DNA of 64,000 nucleotides, from contig NZ_BCVC01000001.1 of assembly GCF_001591545.1 (NCBI RefSeq), positions 1,922,001-1,986,000 on the forward strand, read 5' to 3'. How positions within the stretch are numbered: the stretch's first letter is position 1; every line of letters begins with the position of its first letter. Under the pieces are notes generated by a model. That model was given only the letters and a program-made list of their open reading frames with translations. It was not told the origin of the DNA and ran no database searches. Both the position numbers and the translations under genes were made by a program. This DNA comes from Lederbergia lenta NBRC 16444. Its GTDB lineage: Bacteria > Bacillota > Bacilli > Bacillales > Bacillaceae_C. Positions 53,611 through 62,457 of the stretch are shown one piece after another.

Positions 53611-55393
53611 TTTTATCCTCCCAAGGTATCTTAAATTTGATCTGCGTACCATAACCTTCCGTACTATAAATGAACAGCCCCGACTCATTGCCATATGTGA
53701 GAACTAAACGTTGATGAACATTGCGTAAGCCGATTCGCACACCGTCTTTTTCACTTTGCTCCTTTAAGGATTCATATATTTTTTTTATTTTATACGCATG
53801 GATGCCCACGCCGTTATCTTCAATTGAAACATGCAGAAAATCATCTTTCATAAAAGCTTTTACAAATACCTTACCATCTTTTTCTTTTTCCTCAAGGCCG
53901 TGAATAATAGCATTTTCCACTAACGGTTGAATAATCAGTGGATGAATAAGTACCATCTCCGCACTTTTTTCTATCTGAAGATCATATGTTAGTCGATCTT
54001 CAAATCTAAATTTTTGTATTTCTAAATAGCAGCGGACTACTTCCATTTCTTCTTTTAATCTAACTTTTGTACCACTTGTCTCAAGATTTTTCCGCATTAG
54101 CTTACCAAGTAACTTGACGATGTCTGCGATTTCTTTCTCACCTTTTAAGTGAGCCTTCATTCTGATAGATTCAAGGGTATTAAATAAAAAATGTGGGTTA
54201 ATCTGGCTTGCCAACATTTTAAATTTCATTTTATCTTGTTGTTTCTCAATTAAGTTTTTCTGATGGCTTGTTTCCTTAACTTGATCAATCAGTGCCCGAA
54301 TATTAGCCACCATATAATTAAATTTTTGAGACAATTGACCAATTTCGTCATTGCCATCAATGATTAATTTAGTTTCCAGGTCTCCCTCTGCCACTCTATT
54401 GATTTTCCCACTTAAATTTGAAATCCGTTTTGCTAACAGCCAAGAAACAGCAGAGATTAATAAAAAAGCCATGAACACGGCAATTACTGTAATCGTTGCT
54501 CCTAATTGGCTTAAGCGATTGGCATCTTTCACAATTTGCTTTGTAGATACGACGGAAATAACTTTTAACTGATTACCACTTGCTTCTGTTAAAAGATAAT
54601 CCGCAATAATTTGTGAAGACTCCCCATTCACTTCACTTTCAAGCGTTAAAGGCAATTGATCAGTAGTAAAGGTTGAGTCAATTAAACCATCAATTTTCGA
54701 ACCTATCATTTTCTCACTATTAGCAGCCACAATATAATTGTTCTCATCGGCAATAACAGTTAAGGAGGATTCCTGATCTAATATCCAATTTAATTGCGCT
54801 TGATCTATTGTGATTACAAGCATACCTGAAGTTTTATATTCTAAGAAATTGATCTTTCTTACTAAGCTTAATTGAGGATTTCCTCCCTTTGTTGGGTTAG
54901 ATAAATAGAACCATCTTATCAACCCATTATCTTCGTTAGCTGCTTGATACCATTTTTCTTTTCTTGTAATATCATCTAAAGGGAGAAAGGACCAATTATT
55001 TAACATCGTCGGATTATCCATGTAAAAATATATTTGATCAACAATTGGATATAATTCTTCATAATATTGAAAATCATTATAATTGCTATATGCATTTACT
55101 ACATCATATATTGTCTCATATTCCTCATTTGTTAAATTACTTAATCGCGAATCAAATTGAAGATTATTCGATATATATATAGGTATTTTTAACAATTCAT
55201 CCGTTCGCTTTTTCACCCGATCAACATTCATTTGTGTCACTTCTAATGCATCATTTAAAGCGATTTCTCTTAATTCTTGTGTTAAAAAGATACCAACAAT
55301 TAAAATAGGAAAAAAAATCACACCAACAAAAGATAACATCAATTTATTTTTTAACTTTAGATCATTAAATTTGCGGATAATAAATGCCTTCAT
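53588..55393 (-). CDS. YesM-like sensor histidine kinase
   Basis: A 601-residue membrane kinase: helix at about 18-40, extracellular Cache-type sensor (about 45-295), second helix near 300-320, HAMP (about 320-372), His_kinase domain with ASQINPHFLFNTLESIRMK (phospho-His about 400) and HATPase with PLIIQPLVENAIIHGLEE. This YesM/LytS-type kinase is the standard partner of YesN regulators next to CUT1 sugar importers. AATAGGAG upstream. Confidence 0.9.
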   Translation of the reverse strand: MKAFIIRKFNDLKLKNKLMLSFVGVIFFPILIVGIFLTQELREIALNDALEVTQMNVDRVKKRTDELLKIPIYISNNLQFDSRLSNLTNEEYETIYDVVNAYSNYNDFQYYEELYPIVDQIYFYMDNPTMLNNWSFLPLDDITRKEKWYQAANEDNGLIRWFYLSNPTKGGNPQLSLVRKINFLEYKTSGMLVITIDQAQLNWILDQESSLTVIADENNYIVAANSEKMIGSKIDGLIDSTFTTDQLPLTLESEVNGESSQIIADYLLTEASGNQLKVISVVSTKQIVKDANRLSQLGATITVIAVFMAFLLISAVSWLLAKRISNLSGKINRVAEGDLETKLIIDGNDEIGQLSQKFNYMVANIRALIDQVKETSHQKNLIEKQQDKMKFKMLASQINPHFLFNTLESIRMKAHLKGEKEIADIVKLLGKLMRKNLETSGTKVRLKEEMEVVRCYLEIQKFRFEDRLTYDLQIEKSAEMVLIHPLIIQPLVENAIIHGLEEKEKDGKVFVKAFMKDDFLHVSIEDNGVGIHAYKIKKIYESLKEQSEKDGVRIGLRNVHQRLVLTYGNESGLFIYSTEGYGTQIKFKIPWEDKNVYSDHC

Positions 55394-55427
55394 ATATTAC
55401 TCCTATTTTTAATAAAAACACGAGATA

Positions 55428-55464
55428 GAAAACGAACCTTCACATTATCGTGAGGTTCGTTTTC
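55428..55464 (-). terminator. terminator after yesL
   Basis: GAAAACGAACCTCAC / GTGAAGGTTCGTTTTC stem between the yesL stop and the kinase start; separates the two leftward units. Confidence 0.7.
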
Positions 55465-55504
55465 AATTTTATTTGATTGAAAATGTACTAATTCCTTCAT
55501 ACTC

Positions 55505-56179
55505 TTATACTGTTTCACCAATATCTGATGCTTTCTGCTCTTTCTCTTTTTCCAATCTAGCTACTTCTCTTTGTTCTATTTGTCTAAAGGTAATGTTAGT
55601 CCCCCAAGATATGGCATATGCGATAATACTTCCTCCAAAAATAGGTATCAAACCAGGAATTTTCAACATAATATAATAAATAAAATAACTCACCACTGCC
55701 ATCATGATTGTAATGAAAGGAAACATAATCATAATAAGAAAGGAATTTTTAAACACTTGAAGCATTTTTATATCATAATGAACAAATACTGGGAAAATAT
55801 ACAATAAAACTAATCCATATAGAAGAAATACTGCAATCAATGGAATATGAAGTAGACTAACAAAACTGTTTGTACTTACTTGAATAAATTTCAAGTCAAT
55901 AAATAATATGTATCCAATAACGGCAATAATAAGCCCTAATATATTACTTTTTATAAACTCTTTTTTATATGATGTCCAAAATGTTTTGAATACTGGAATA
56001 TCCGATTCTCCTTGTACCCATTTGCGCATTACTGCAAACATTGCTGCTGTTGATGGAAAAAAACCAAAAATGAGCAAACCAGGAATTAAAAACATAATCC
56101 ATAAAATATTAATATAGAAAAATCTCCATATCCATTCTGAAATTCTATAAAATCCTCCCATGATGCCACCCATTTGCAT
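55505..56179 (-). CDS. yesL: YesL family (DUF624) membrane protein
   Basis: A 224-residue membrane protein with about five helices and the DUF624 start (GGFYRISEWIWRFFYINILWI). YesL proteins are regularly linked to YesMN and CUT1 sugar importers; their role is unknown, possibly in sensing or in the transporter complex. CAGGGGGG lies seven bases before the ATG. It follows the unknown membrane protein by 24 bp in the same operon. Confidence 0.85.
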   Translation of the reverse strand: MQMGGIMGGFYRISEWIWRFFYINILWIMFLIPGLLIFGFFPSTAAMFAVMRKWVQGESDIPVFKTFWTSYKKEFIKSNILGLIIAVIGYILFIDLKFIQVSTNSFVSLLHIPLIAVFLLYGLVLLYIFPVFVHYDIKMLQVFKNSFLIMIMFPFITIMMAVVSYFIYYIMLKIPGLIPIFGGSIIAYAISWGTNITFRQIEQREVARLEKEKEQKASDIGETV

Positions 56180-56203
56180 ATCATTTCCCCCCTGAATAAT
56201 TTA

Positions 56204-56854
56204 TTACTTCTTAAAAACATATTGTAAATAACGAGTAATAAACTCCTCATTTTTCGTGTTCGCTGGTACACACATAACTATATTTTCATCAAATATTACT
56301 TCTTCAAACTGTTTGATTGCAGTAACGTTTATACCGGTTATAACTCCATTATCTTCAGCAAAGTATTTGTGTTCCTCGCCTATTGGCAACGGTTGATTAC
56401 CATATAAATCTTGAAGATCTAGCAACTGGCCATCTTTATTCATATCATCAAAAAAGCTTTTTTCTACAAGTAAAATATCGACATAGCCAGCGGAAAGTTC
56501 TGCAGCCATCTTCTGTAGCCCAGCTTGCATTTGCGGATTCATATCATTTAATGAATATGTGATTTCTTGGACACTAATTTCAGCAGAATCTTGTTCAGCT
56601 TTACTAAGTAGTTCTTCATTTAATGATTGTTTTATTTCACTCACTTTTTCAGTATTTATTAATTCTCCGACAATCATTACATTCATCAATGTATCTTTCT
56701 TGTTATTAATACTATTAACGCTTACAGCCACAATAATTATTAATAGTAATGCTCCTAACATATGGAATCTATAATAATGCCAAATATACTTCATTTTTTC
56801 TGCCTTACTCATCGGTGCTAAAATTTCTTTTAAACTCTTCTTCATGTTGTCCAC
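56204..56854 (-). CDS. single-pass membrane protein of unknown function
   Basis: A 216-residue protein with a short cytosolic part (1-32), one membrane helix (33-50) and a soluble outside domain (about 60-216) with alternating strands and helices (ILLVEKSFFDDMNKDGQLLDL, then VIFDENIVMCVPANT), somewhat like a small solute-binding lobe. I do not recognise the family. It is the first gene of a two-gene unit with yesL and next to the sugar two-component system, so a role in sugar sensing or transport is likely by context only. The start is GTG at 56854 or ATG three codons later; both have weak ribosome binding sites. Confidence 0.7.
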   Translation of the reverse strand: MDNMKKSLKEILAPMSKAEKMKYIWHYYRFHMLGALLLIIIVAVSVNSINNKKDTLMNVMIVGELINTEKVSEIKQSLNEELLSKAEQDSAEISVQEITYSLNDMNPQMQAGLQKMAAELSAGYVDILLVEKSFFDDMNKDGQLLDLQDLYGNQPLPIGEEHKYFAEDNGVITGINVTAIKQFEEVIFDENIVMCVPANTKNEEFITRYLQYVFKK

Positions 56855-57051
56855 TACTTTCTAAATCATATTGATTATGTTTTTGAAGCTAATGCAGGAA
56901 AGCGCTTTTATTTCATTCAAAAAAATAGAAACATCCAAGCGCATATTTCTATTAAACTTCTATATTTATTTAGTTTAAAGCTGTTACTATATATATTAGC
57001 CTAATAATGCAAGAAGGGACAGAATTATTTTTATTTCTACAAAAATTGATC

Positions 57052-57975
57052 TTAAAAAATGGCCAGCGCTAAATAAATAACAATAGTTAAAGTCAATGAA
57101 CTAAAAAATGTTGAGGCAACAACAGTCTGAGCAGCAAATTCAGGTTCGTTATTATATTCCTGTGCAATGATTGAACTATTAACAGAGGTAGGCATCGCCG
57201 TAGATATTAATAGTGCTTGCGCAATCATTCCTTCCACACCAAGTAACTTTAATAGTAAAAATGCTATGAACGGTCCCATCAATAATCGGGTAGCCATACT
57301 TACATAAAGTGGCGCGTATGTAAATTTCAATTTTAAATTAGCAATTTGCGCACCTAACGTAAGTAATGCAATAGCTATTAGTGAATCTGATACATAATGT
57401 ATAGGTGTGATTAAAAATACAGGTAAATTTACATGAAATAAATTAAAACATATGCCTAAGAACATTGCATAAAACAATGGCATTTTAAAGTATGCTAATA
57501 AGGCTTTTATTTTTCCTGTATTTAAGGAATTTAGTGCAAAAACTCCATATGAAAACAATAAGGTATTCTGAAATGCCATCACAGCAATTTGAATAGACAT
57601 CGCTAGTGGATCTTGTTTAAAAACAAGGTCATTCACTGGTATCCCATAATTTCCAGAGTTATAAAACATAATACTATGAGAGAATGTCATATTTTGCTTT
57701 TTCCCTAGCTTCATTACCTTACCAAATATATAACTTAGGACATAAAGAATAAGTACAAATATTGAAGTGAAAGCAATAACACCAAAAAATAATTTTAATG
57801 AAAATGAACTTTCATACAGTTTACTAAAAATTAATGCAGGACTTAAATAATATATATTTATTTTTGCCAAAGTATATAGATCAAGTTTAAATTTTATTTG
57901 CAGTAACACACCTACTGCAATCAAAATAAAAACAGGTAGTATAATCTCCATAAAAATAAATGCGATATTTGTCAT
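57052..57975 (-). CDS. AEC-family auxin efflux-type carrier
   Basis: A 307-residue membrane protein of ten helices in two inverted halves, typical of the AEC (PF03547) family; conserved NSGNYGIP follows helix 4 and a matching STAMPTSVNSSIIAQEY marks the second half. Bacterial members carry dicarboxylates such as malate or citrate, or other organic acids. The ATG at 57975 with AAAGGAG is preferred over a GTG two codons earlier. A perfect 16-bp palindrome sits just upstream and is a likely operator. Confidence 0.85.
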   Translation of the reverse strand: MTNIAFIFMEIILPVFILIAVGVLLQIKFKLDLYTLAKINIYYLSPALIFSKLYESSFSLKLFFGVIAFTSIFVLILYVLSYIFGKVMKLGKKQNMTFSHSIMFYNSGNYGIPVNDLVFKQDPLAMSIQIAVMAFQNTLLFSYGVFALNSLNTGKIKALLAYFKMPLFYAMFLGICFNLFHVNLPVFLITPIHYVSDSLIAIALLTLGAQIANLKLKFTYAPLYVSMATRLLMGPFIAFLLLKLLGVEGMIAQALLISTAMPTSVNSSIIAQEYNNEPEFAAQTVVASTFFSSLTLTIVIYLALAIF

Positions 57976-57990
57976 TTTCACTCTCCTTTG

Positions 57991-58006
57991 ATAACAACGT
58001 TGTTAT
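57991..58006. promoter_or_regulatory. perfect 16-bp palindrome, candidate operator
   Basis: ATAACAACGTTGTTAT, directly in front of the AEC ribosome binding site and about 25 bp after a TATAAT on the minus strand. Likely repressor site; the protein is unknown. Confidence 0.6.
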
Positions 58007-58072
58007 TTTGTAGTGTGACACTTATTATATAAATATTCAAATAAATGCACTTAATAATGAGCGTACTTCAAA

Positions 58073-58151
58073 GGACAGCCTTCCTCTTTGAAATCATTGA
58101 GATTTCCTATATCTCATAGAATATCGTCAATTATAGAATGAGGAGGCTGCC
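58073..58151 (-). other. nested inverted repeats between the ABC operon and the AEC gene
   Basis: Outer arms GGCAGCCTCCTC and GAGGAAGGCTGTCC enclose an inner pair TGAGAT/ATCTCA. No T run follows. It could be a terminator variant or a structured leader of the AEC gene. Confidence 0.4.
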
Positions 58152-58216
58152 AGGTGCCGTACGATGAAATATATTTTAGCAACAACGTAAGATAAAATTA
58201 ATCTAGAAAATACTTT

Positions 58217-58939
58217 TTATAATACTTTACTTAAAAAAGCTTGTGTTCGTTCATGCTGTGGATTAGAGAATAATTCGATTGGCTCATTTTCTTCCACAAT
58301 ATAGCCGTCATCCATAAAAATAACACGATCCCCAACTTCACGTGCAAAACCCATTTCATGTGTAACAACAATCATTGTCATACCTTCTTTAGCAAGTTGC
58401 TTTATCACTTCCAGCACTTCACCAACCATCTCAGGATCCAGCGCTGAAGTTGGTTCGTCAAATAGCATAATTTGGGGTTCCATTGCAAGTGCACGTGCAA
58501 TGGCAACACGCTGTTTTTGTCCCCCAGATAGCGAATTTGGATATTCAGACGCTTTATCAGAAAGTCCCACTTTAGCTAGCAATTCTAATGCTTTTTGCTC
58601 AGCCTCTCGCTTTTTCATTGCTTTTACATTAATAGGTGCGATCGTAATATTTTCCAGAATAGTTTTATGGGGAAATAAATTAAAATGTTGAAATACCATG
58701 CCGACGTTTTTCCGAATTTCATTAATATCTGTTTTTTTATCTGTCAAATCTTTACCTGTTACAACTACATTACCACCGGAAACAGATTCAAGCAGGTTAA
58801 GGCAACGAATAAATGTCGATTTGCCTGATCCAGATGGCCCAATTACCACAACAACTTCTTGAGGTTTGACCTCTACAGAAATATCCTTTAATACTTCGTT
58901 TGTTCCAAAAGATTTTTTTAAATTTTTAACGGAGATCAT
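58217..58939 (-). CDS. artM: polar amino-acid ABC transporter ATPase (ArtM-like)
   Basis: A 240-residue importer ATPase: Walker [10 protein letters not shown] (33-41), Q-loop QHFNLFPHK, signature [15 protein letters not shown], Walker [13 protein letters not shown] and switch His in VVTHEMGFA. Length and sequence are closest to ArtM/GlnQ types. It overlaps the permease stop by four bases (ATGA). Last gene of the operon. Arginine as substrate is suggested by an ARG-box-like site upstream; glutamine or cystine remain possible. Confidence 0.85.
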   Translation of the reverse strand: MISVKNLKKSFGTNEVLKDISVEVKPQEVVVVIGPSGSGKSTFIRCLNLLESVSGGNVVVTGKDLTDKKTDINEIRKNVGMVFQHFNLFPHKTILENITIAPINVKAMKKREAEQKALELLAKVGLSDKASEYPNSLSGGQKQRVAIARALAMEPQIMLFDEPTSALDPEMVGEVLEVIKQLAKEGMTMIVVTHEMGFAREVGDRVIFMDDGYIVEENEPIELFSNPQHERTQAFLSKVL

Positions 58940-59592
58940 GCAGTTTTCATTCTCCTTTCAATATAGTCCATTAAATAAGTCAATGATAAAGTTAACACGA
59001 GATAAATTAATGCTACTGTAATATACGGTTCCCATACACGAAGATATTGTCCTCCTGCAGCACGACCCCAATACATTAATTCAGGTGCTGCAATGATTGC
59101 AGCGAGCGATGTTTCTTTCAACAGTACGATAAACTCATTGCCAAGTGGCGGTATCATGCGTTTTACTGCTTGAGGTAGAATGACTAATTTCATCGCTTGG
59201 GTGTGACTCATACCCAGTGAGCGAGCAGCCTCCATTTGTCCTTTATCGATTGATTGTATACCAGCGCGGAAAATCTCTGCAATATACGCGGCTGAGTTTA
59301 AAGACAATGCAATGATTGCTGATACAATAGGATTTGCTGGAGTCATGAATAATGGTACAACACCAAAATGAATGAGTAAAATTTGCACTAGAAACGGTGT
59401 TCCTCGAAATATATTTACGTACCAGACAAACGGAAAGCGAATGAACGCATTTGTTGACATTTTCCCAAGACCTATCAATAAACCAAAAACAAGACCTATT
59501 AACACTCCAGCTAATGCTAAACCAAGCGTTAATAATGTCCCTTTTAAAAATAAGGGCAGATAATCAATAATAATATCAAATTGTATATCCAT
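58936..59592 (-). CDS. artQ: polar amino-acid ABC transporter permease (ArtQ-like)
   Basis: A 218-residue HisMQ-type permease with five helices and the EAA loop [21 protein letters not shown]. The first residues ([23 protein letters not shown]) fit family starts, and AAAGGTGG precedes the ATG at 59592; the frame is open ten codons further. A terminator-like hairpin separates it from the binding protein gene upstream, so it is expected to be expressed at a lower level. Confidence 0.87.
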   Translation of the reverse strand: MDIQFDIIIDYLPLFLKGTLLTLGLALAGVLIGLVFGLLIGLGKMSTNAFIRFPFVWYVNIFRGTPFLVQILLIHFGVVPLFMTPANPIVSAIIALSLNSAAYIAEIFRAGIQSIDKGQMEAARSLGMSHTQAMKLVILPQAVKRMIPPLGNEFIVLLKETSLAAIIAAPELMYWGRAAGGQYLRVWEPYITVALIYLVLTLSLTYLMDYIERRMKTA

Positions 59593-59620
59593 GGAATTTC
59601 CACCTTTCACTTTTCCCACC

Positions 59621-59664
59621 AAAAACGGCCGCCCATAGGCATAAGCCTAAAATGGACAGCCGCT
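59621..59664 (-). terminator. intra-operon attenuator between binding protein and permease genes
   Basis: Minus-strand GGCTGTCCAT / ATGGGCGGCC stem (two G-T pairs) with an inner AGGC-TTAT-GCCT hairpin, then TTTTT; lies 40 bp after the binding-protein stop. Confidence 0.75.
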
Positions 59665-59705
59665 TACACTATTATTTTCCCATATCTAATAGAAAATTCA
59701 TATGA

Positions 59706-60524
59706 TTATTTTGCTGCGTTTTGTAAAGCCTCAATATTTGGTTCTTCATTATTAAACCATTTCTTATATATCTCTTCGTATTTTCCATTCTCAAATAATG
59801 TCACTAAGGCTTGATCAAATTCATCCCTTAATTCACTGCCTTTTGGAAAAGCAATCCCGTAATATTCCGATTTAAATTGGTTTTCATCGACAGCTGTTTG
59901 AACGCCACTATCAGGGTTATTTTTTTCATATTCTAATGCCACTGCGATATCTGTTACGACAGCTTCCACATTTTTGCTTTGAAGCGCTTGAAACATGAGT
60001 GCAGCTGTTTCATATTTAGAAATATCGGATGAGTTTTTACCGACGACAGCTTCAGCCGAGAACTGCCCTGTCGTTCCGTTTTGCACACCAACTTTTTTCC
60101 CTTTTAAGTCTTCGGCGTTTTGAATATCTGTTCCCTCTTTAAATACAATCATACTAATTGATTCAAAATATGGGGAGGAAAAATCGTACGTTTTTTTTCT
60201 ATCCTCATCCATTGTAATCCCGGCAATACCTATATCAAGTTGCTCACTTTGTAATCCAGCAAACATTGCATCCCAACCAGTGTTTTCCATTTTCACTTCA
60301 TACCCAGCCTCTTTTGCTAAAGCATTTAGTAAATCCACGTCAAATCCGGTCATCTCACCTTTATCCATAAATTCAAATGGTGCAAATGTAGCTTCTGTAC
60401 CGACATTTAATACCTTCTTCTTATCAGAACCATCATTGTTTGTTCCTGTCCCACAAGCAGATAATAGCAATGCACAAACCGCGGTTAATGCAAAAATTGA
60501 TTTTTTAAAAGTAAATTTCATCAT
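59706..60524 (-). CDS. artP: amino-acid-binding lipoprotein (ArtP-like)
   Basis: A 272-residue extracellular binding protein: signal peptide about 1-20 with lipobox LLLSAC (Cys about 22), then a type II binding fold (SBP_bac_3) with GTEATFAPFEFMDKGEMTGFDVD, which holds the ligand-binding start of the family, and GIAGITMDEDRKKTYDFSSPY. First gene of the operon. AGAGGAG precedes the ATG at 60524. Divergent from the PTS operon. Confidence 0.88.
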   Translation of the reverse strand: MMKFTFKKSIFALTAVCALLLSACGTGTNNDGSDKKKVLNVGTEATFAPFEFMDKGEMTGFDVDLLNALAKEAGYEVKMENTGWDAMFAGLQSEQLDIGIAGITMDEDRKKTYDFSSPYFESISMIVFKEGTDIQNAEDLKGKKVGVQNGTTGQFSAEAVVGKNSSDISKYETAALMFQALQSKNVEAVVTDIAVALEYEKNNPDSGVQTAVDENQFKSEYYGIAFPKGSELRDEFDQALVTLFENGKYEEIYKKWFNNEEPNIEALQNAAK

Positions 60525-60555
60525 TATTACTCCTCTGTATGTATTCATTATAAGT

Positions 60556-60584
60556 ATAATAGCTTTTTCCTAACGAAAATACAA
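60556..60584 (-). promoter_or_regulatory. SigA promoter of the amino-acid ABC operon
   Basis: Minus-strand TTGTAT, 17 bases, TATTAT, about 30 bp before the start codon. Confidence 0.6.
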
Positions 60585-60623
60585 GCAAATTCCGTTATCT
60601 TTATAAATAAAAAGCTATTTCTG

Positions 60624-60637
60624 TGTATATTTATTCA
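60624..60637. promoter_or_regulatory. ARG-box-like site
   Basis: TGTATATTTATTCA matches the ArgR/AhrC half-operator TGAAT-W4-ATTCA in 13 of 14 positions and is embedded in a longer inverted repeat (TGTGTAT...ATACACA). It lies 40 bp upstream of the ABC promoter -35. Confidence 0.45.
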
Positions 60638-60688
60638 TACACACATTGAGTATATTAATGTTTTAACATTTCTCTTAATAAATATTTG

Positions 60689-60717
60689 TTGTTTTTTCTC
60701 AAGATTTTCGGTATGAT
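60689..60717 (+). promoter_or_regulatory. SigA promoter of the PTS-phosphatase operon
   Basis: TTGTTT, 17 bases, TATGAT, about 78 bp before the EIICB start. Confidence 0.6.
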
Positions 60718-60728
60718 GAAAATTGTGC

Positions 60729-60740
60729 GCAATCGCTTGC
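60729..60740. promoter_or_regulatory. LacI/MalR-like operator
   Basis: GCAATCGCTTGC has the arms and central CG of LacI-family sites and matches a MalR-type GCAAACGTTTGC in 10 of 12 positions. It sits 12 bp past the -10, near the transcription start, where a repressor would block initiation. Confidence 0.5.
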
Positions 60741-60794
60741 ATTAATTTAATTAATCAATATATAACAATTATCACCTTATGGAGGAGAAACACA

Positions 60795-62453
60795 ATGAAA
60801 AATTTAAAACGTTTACCTATATTTTCTTTTGATTTTTGGCAAAAGTTCGGAAAGGCTCTAATGGTCGTTGTGGCAGTTATGCCTGTAGCTGGAATAATGA
60901 TTTCTCTTGGCAAAGCGTTAGATATGGTTTCCGGTGTCGTTTTGGTGCAAACGATTGCGCGGATTATGGAAGACATGGGTTGGGCAGTCATTGGTAACTT
61001 ACATATTTTATTCGCTATAGCAATTGGTGGTTCTTGGGCTAAGGAGAGAGCCGGTGGCGCTTTTGCGGCTCTTCTAGCATTTATTTTTATTAACCGAATT
61101 ACCGGAGCTATTTTTGGTGTAGATTCATCTATGTTATTAGATGGTGAAGCAACGGTTCGTTCTTTAACAGGTAATGAAATGGTCGTTGAAGATTACTTTA
61201 TTAGCGTCCTCGGAGCACCTGCCCTAAACTTAGGTGTATTCGTTGGTATTATCTCAGGATTTTTAGGTGCTAGTTTATTTAACCGCTTTTATGCTTTTGA
61301 TAAATTACCTGATGCACTTGGATTCTTTAATGGTAAACGCTTCGTCCCATTTACTGTAATGGCTGGATCTATAATCGTTTCCATTGTTCTTGCTTTCATC
61401 TGGCCACCAATTCAAGGCGGTTTGAACAGCTTTGGAGAGTGGATTGCTACGTCAAGAGACACAGCTCCAATCATCGCACCATTTATTTTTGGTACAGTGG
61501 AGCGATTAATACTTCCATTCGGTTTACATCATATGTTGACAGTTCCAATCAACTATACAGAATTAGGCGGCACATATATTGTGCAAACAGGTAAAAATAT
61601 CGGCCAAGTAGTTGCTGGACAAGATCCACTATGGTTAGCATGGGCAACAGATCTTTATAATGCAAGCATACAAGGTGATACAAAACTTTATAGTGAACTT
61701 GTTGAGAATGTGACGCCAGCACGATTTAAAGCAGGACAAGTTATTTTATCTACAGCTTCTCTAATTGGTATGGCCTTTGCTATGTATCGTAATGTTGATC
61801 CAAGCAAAAAGAAGAAATATAAATCAGTCTTCCTATCGGCTGGATTAGCAGTATTTTTAACAGGTGTTACGGAACCAATTGAATTTATGTTTATGTTTGC
61901 TGCTCCACTACTCTATGTTGTGCATGCTATTTTAACAGGTCTTGCATTTGCTGTAGTTGATTTTATTCAATTACGTGTCCATGCGTTTGGGATGGTAGAA
62001 CTATTAACAAGAACACCTTTAATGATAAATGCTGGTCTCGGTAAAGATTTAATAAACTTTGCGTTTACCTGTCTTGTTTTCTTTGCTCTGAATTTTACGG
62101 TTGCAAACTTTATGATTAAAAAAATGAATTTACCAACTCCTGGACGAAACGGGAATTACATTGATGAAGAAAATGAAAATACTCAAAAGGCATCCGCAAA
62201 CAATGAAAACGATAACTCCCAAGCAGGTCAAATTATTGCCTTACTTGGTGGAAGCGAAAATATAGCTGAAGTGGACGCTTGTATGACAAGGCTCCGAGTA
62301 ACAGTTAGAGACGCGAAAAAAGTAGCAGAACAAGACGAATGGAAGAAAAATGGTGCTCTTGGTCTTATAGTAAAAGACCAAGGCGTCCAAGCAATTTATG
62401 GTCCAAAAGCAGATGTTTTAAAATCTGACATCCAAGATCATTTGGGAGTATAA
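60795..62453 (+). CDS. PTS EIICB permease, glucose/maltose family (MalT-like)
   Basis: A 552-residue sugar permease: membrane EIIC domain (about 10-430, ten or so helices, with GTVERLILPFGLHHML and TGVTEPIEFMFMFAAPLLYV), a charged linker (445-470) and EIIB domain (about 472-552) with phospho-cysteine C496 in AEVDACMTRLRV. There is no EIIA domain, so one must be supplied in trans. ATG at 60795 has GGAGGAG; the open frame extends further upstream. The gene is followed after 4 bp by an EEP-type phosphatase gene, the arrangement known for maltose uptake via maltose 6'-phosphate. Glucose or other glucosides cannot be excluded. Confidence 0.87.
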   Translation: MKNLKRLPIFSFDFWQKFGKALMVVVAVMPVAGIMISLGKALDMVSGVVLVQTIARIMEDMGWAVIGNLHILFAIAIGGSWAKERAGGAFAALLAFIFINRITGAIFGVDSSMLLDGEATVRSLTGNEMVVEDYFISVLGAPALNLGVFVGIISGFLGASLFNRFYAFDKLPDALGFFNGKRFVPFTVMAGSIIVSIVLAFIWPPIQGGLNSFGEWIATSRDTAPIIAPFIFGTVERLILPFGLHHMLTVPINYTELGGTYIVQTGKNIGQVVAGQDPLWLAWATDLYNASIQGDTKLYSELVENVTPARFKAGQVILSTASLIGMAFAMYRNVDPSKKKKYKSVFLSAGLAVFLTGVTEPIEFMFMFAAPLLYVVHAILTGLAFAVVDFIQLRVHAFGMVELLTRTPLMINAGLGKDLINFAFTCLVFFALNFTVANFMIKKMNLPTPGRNGNYIDEENENTQKASANNENDNSQAGQIIALLGGSENIAEVDACMTRLRVTVRDAKKVAEQDEWKKNGALGLIVKDQGVQAIYGPKADVLKSDIQDHLGV

Positions 62454-62457
62454 TCAT

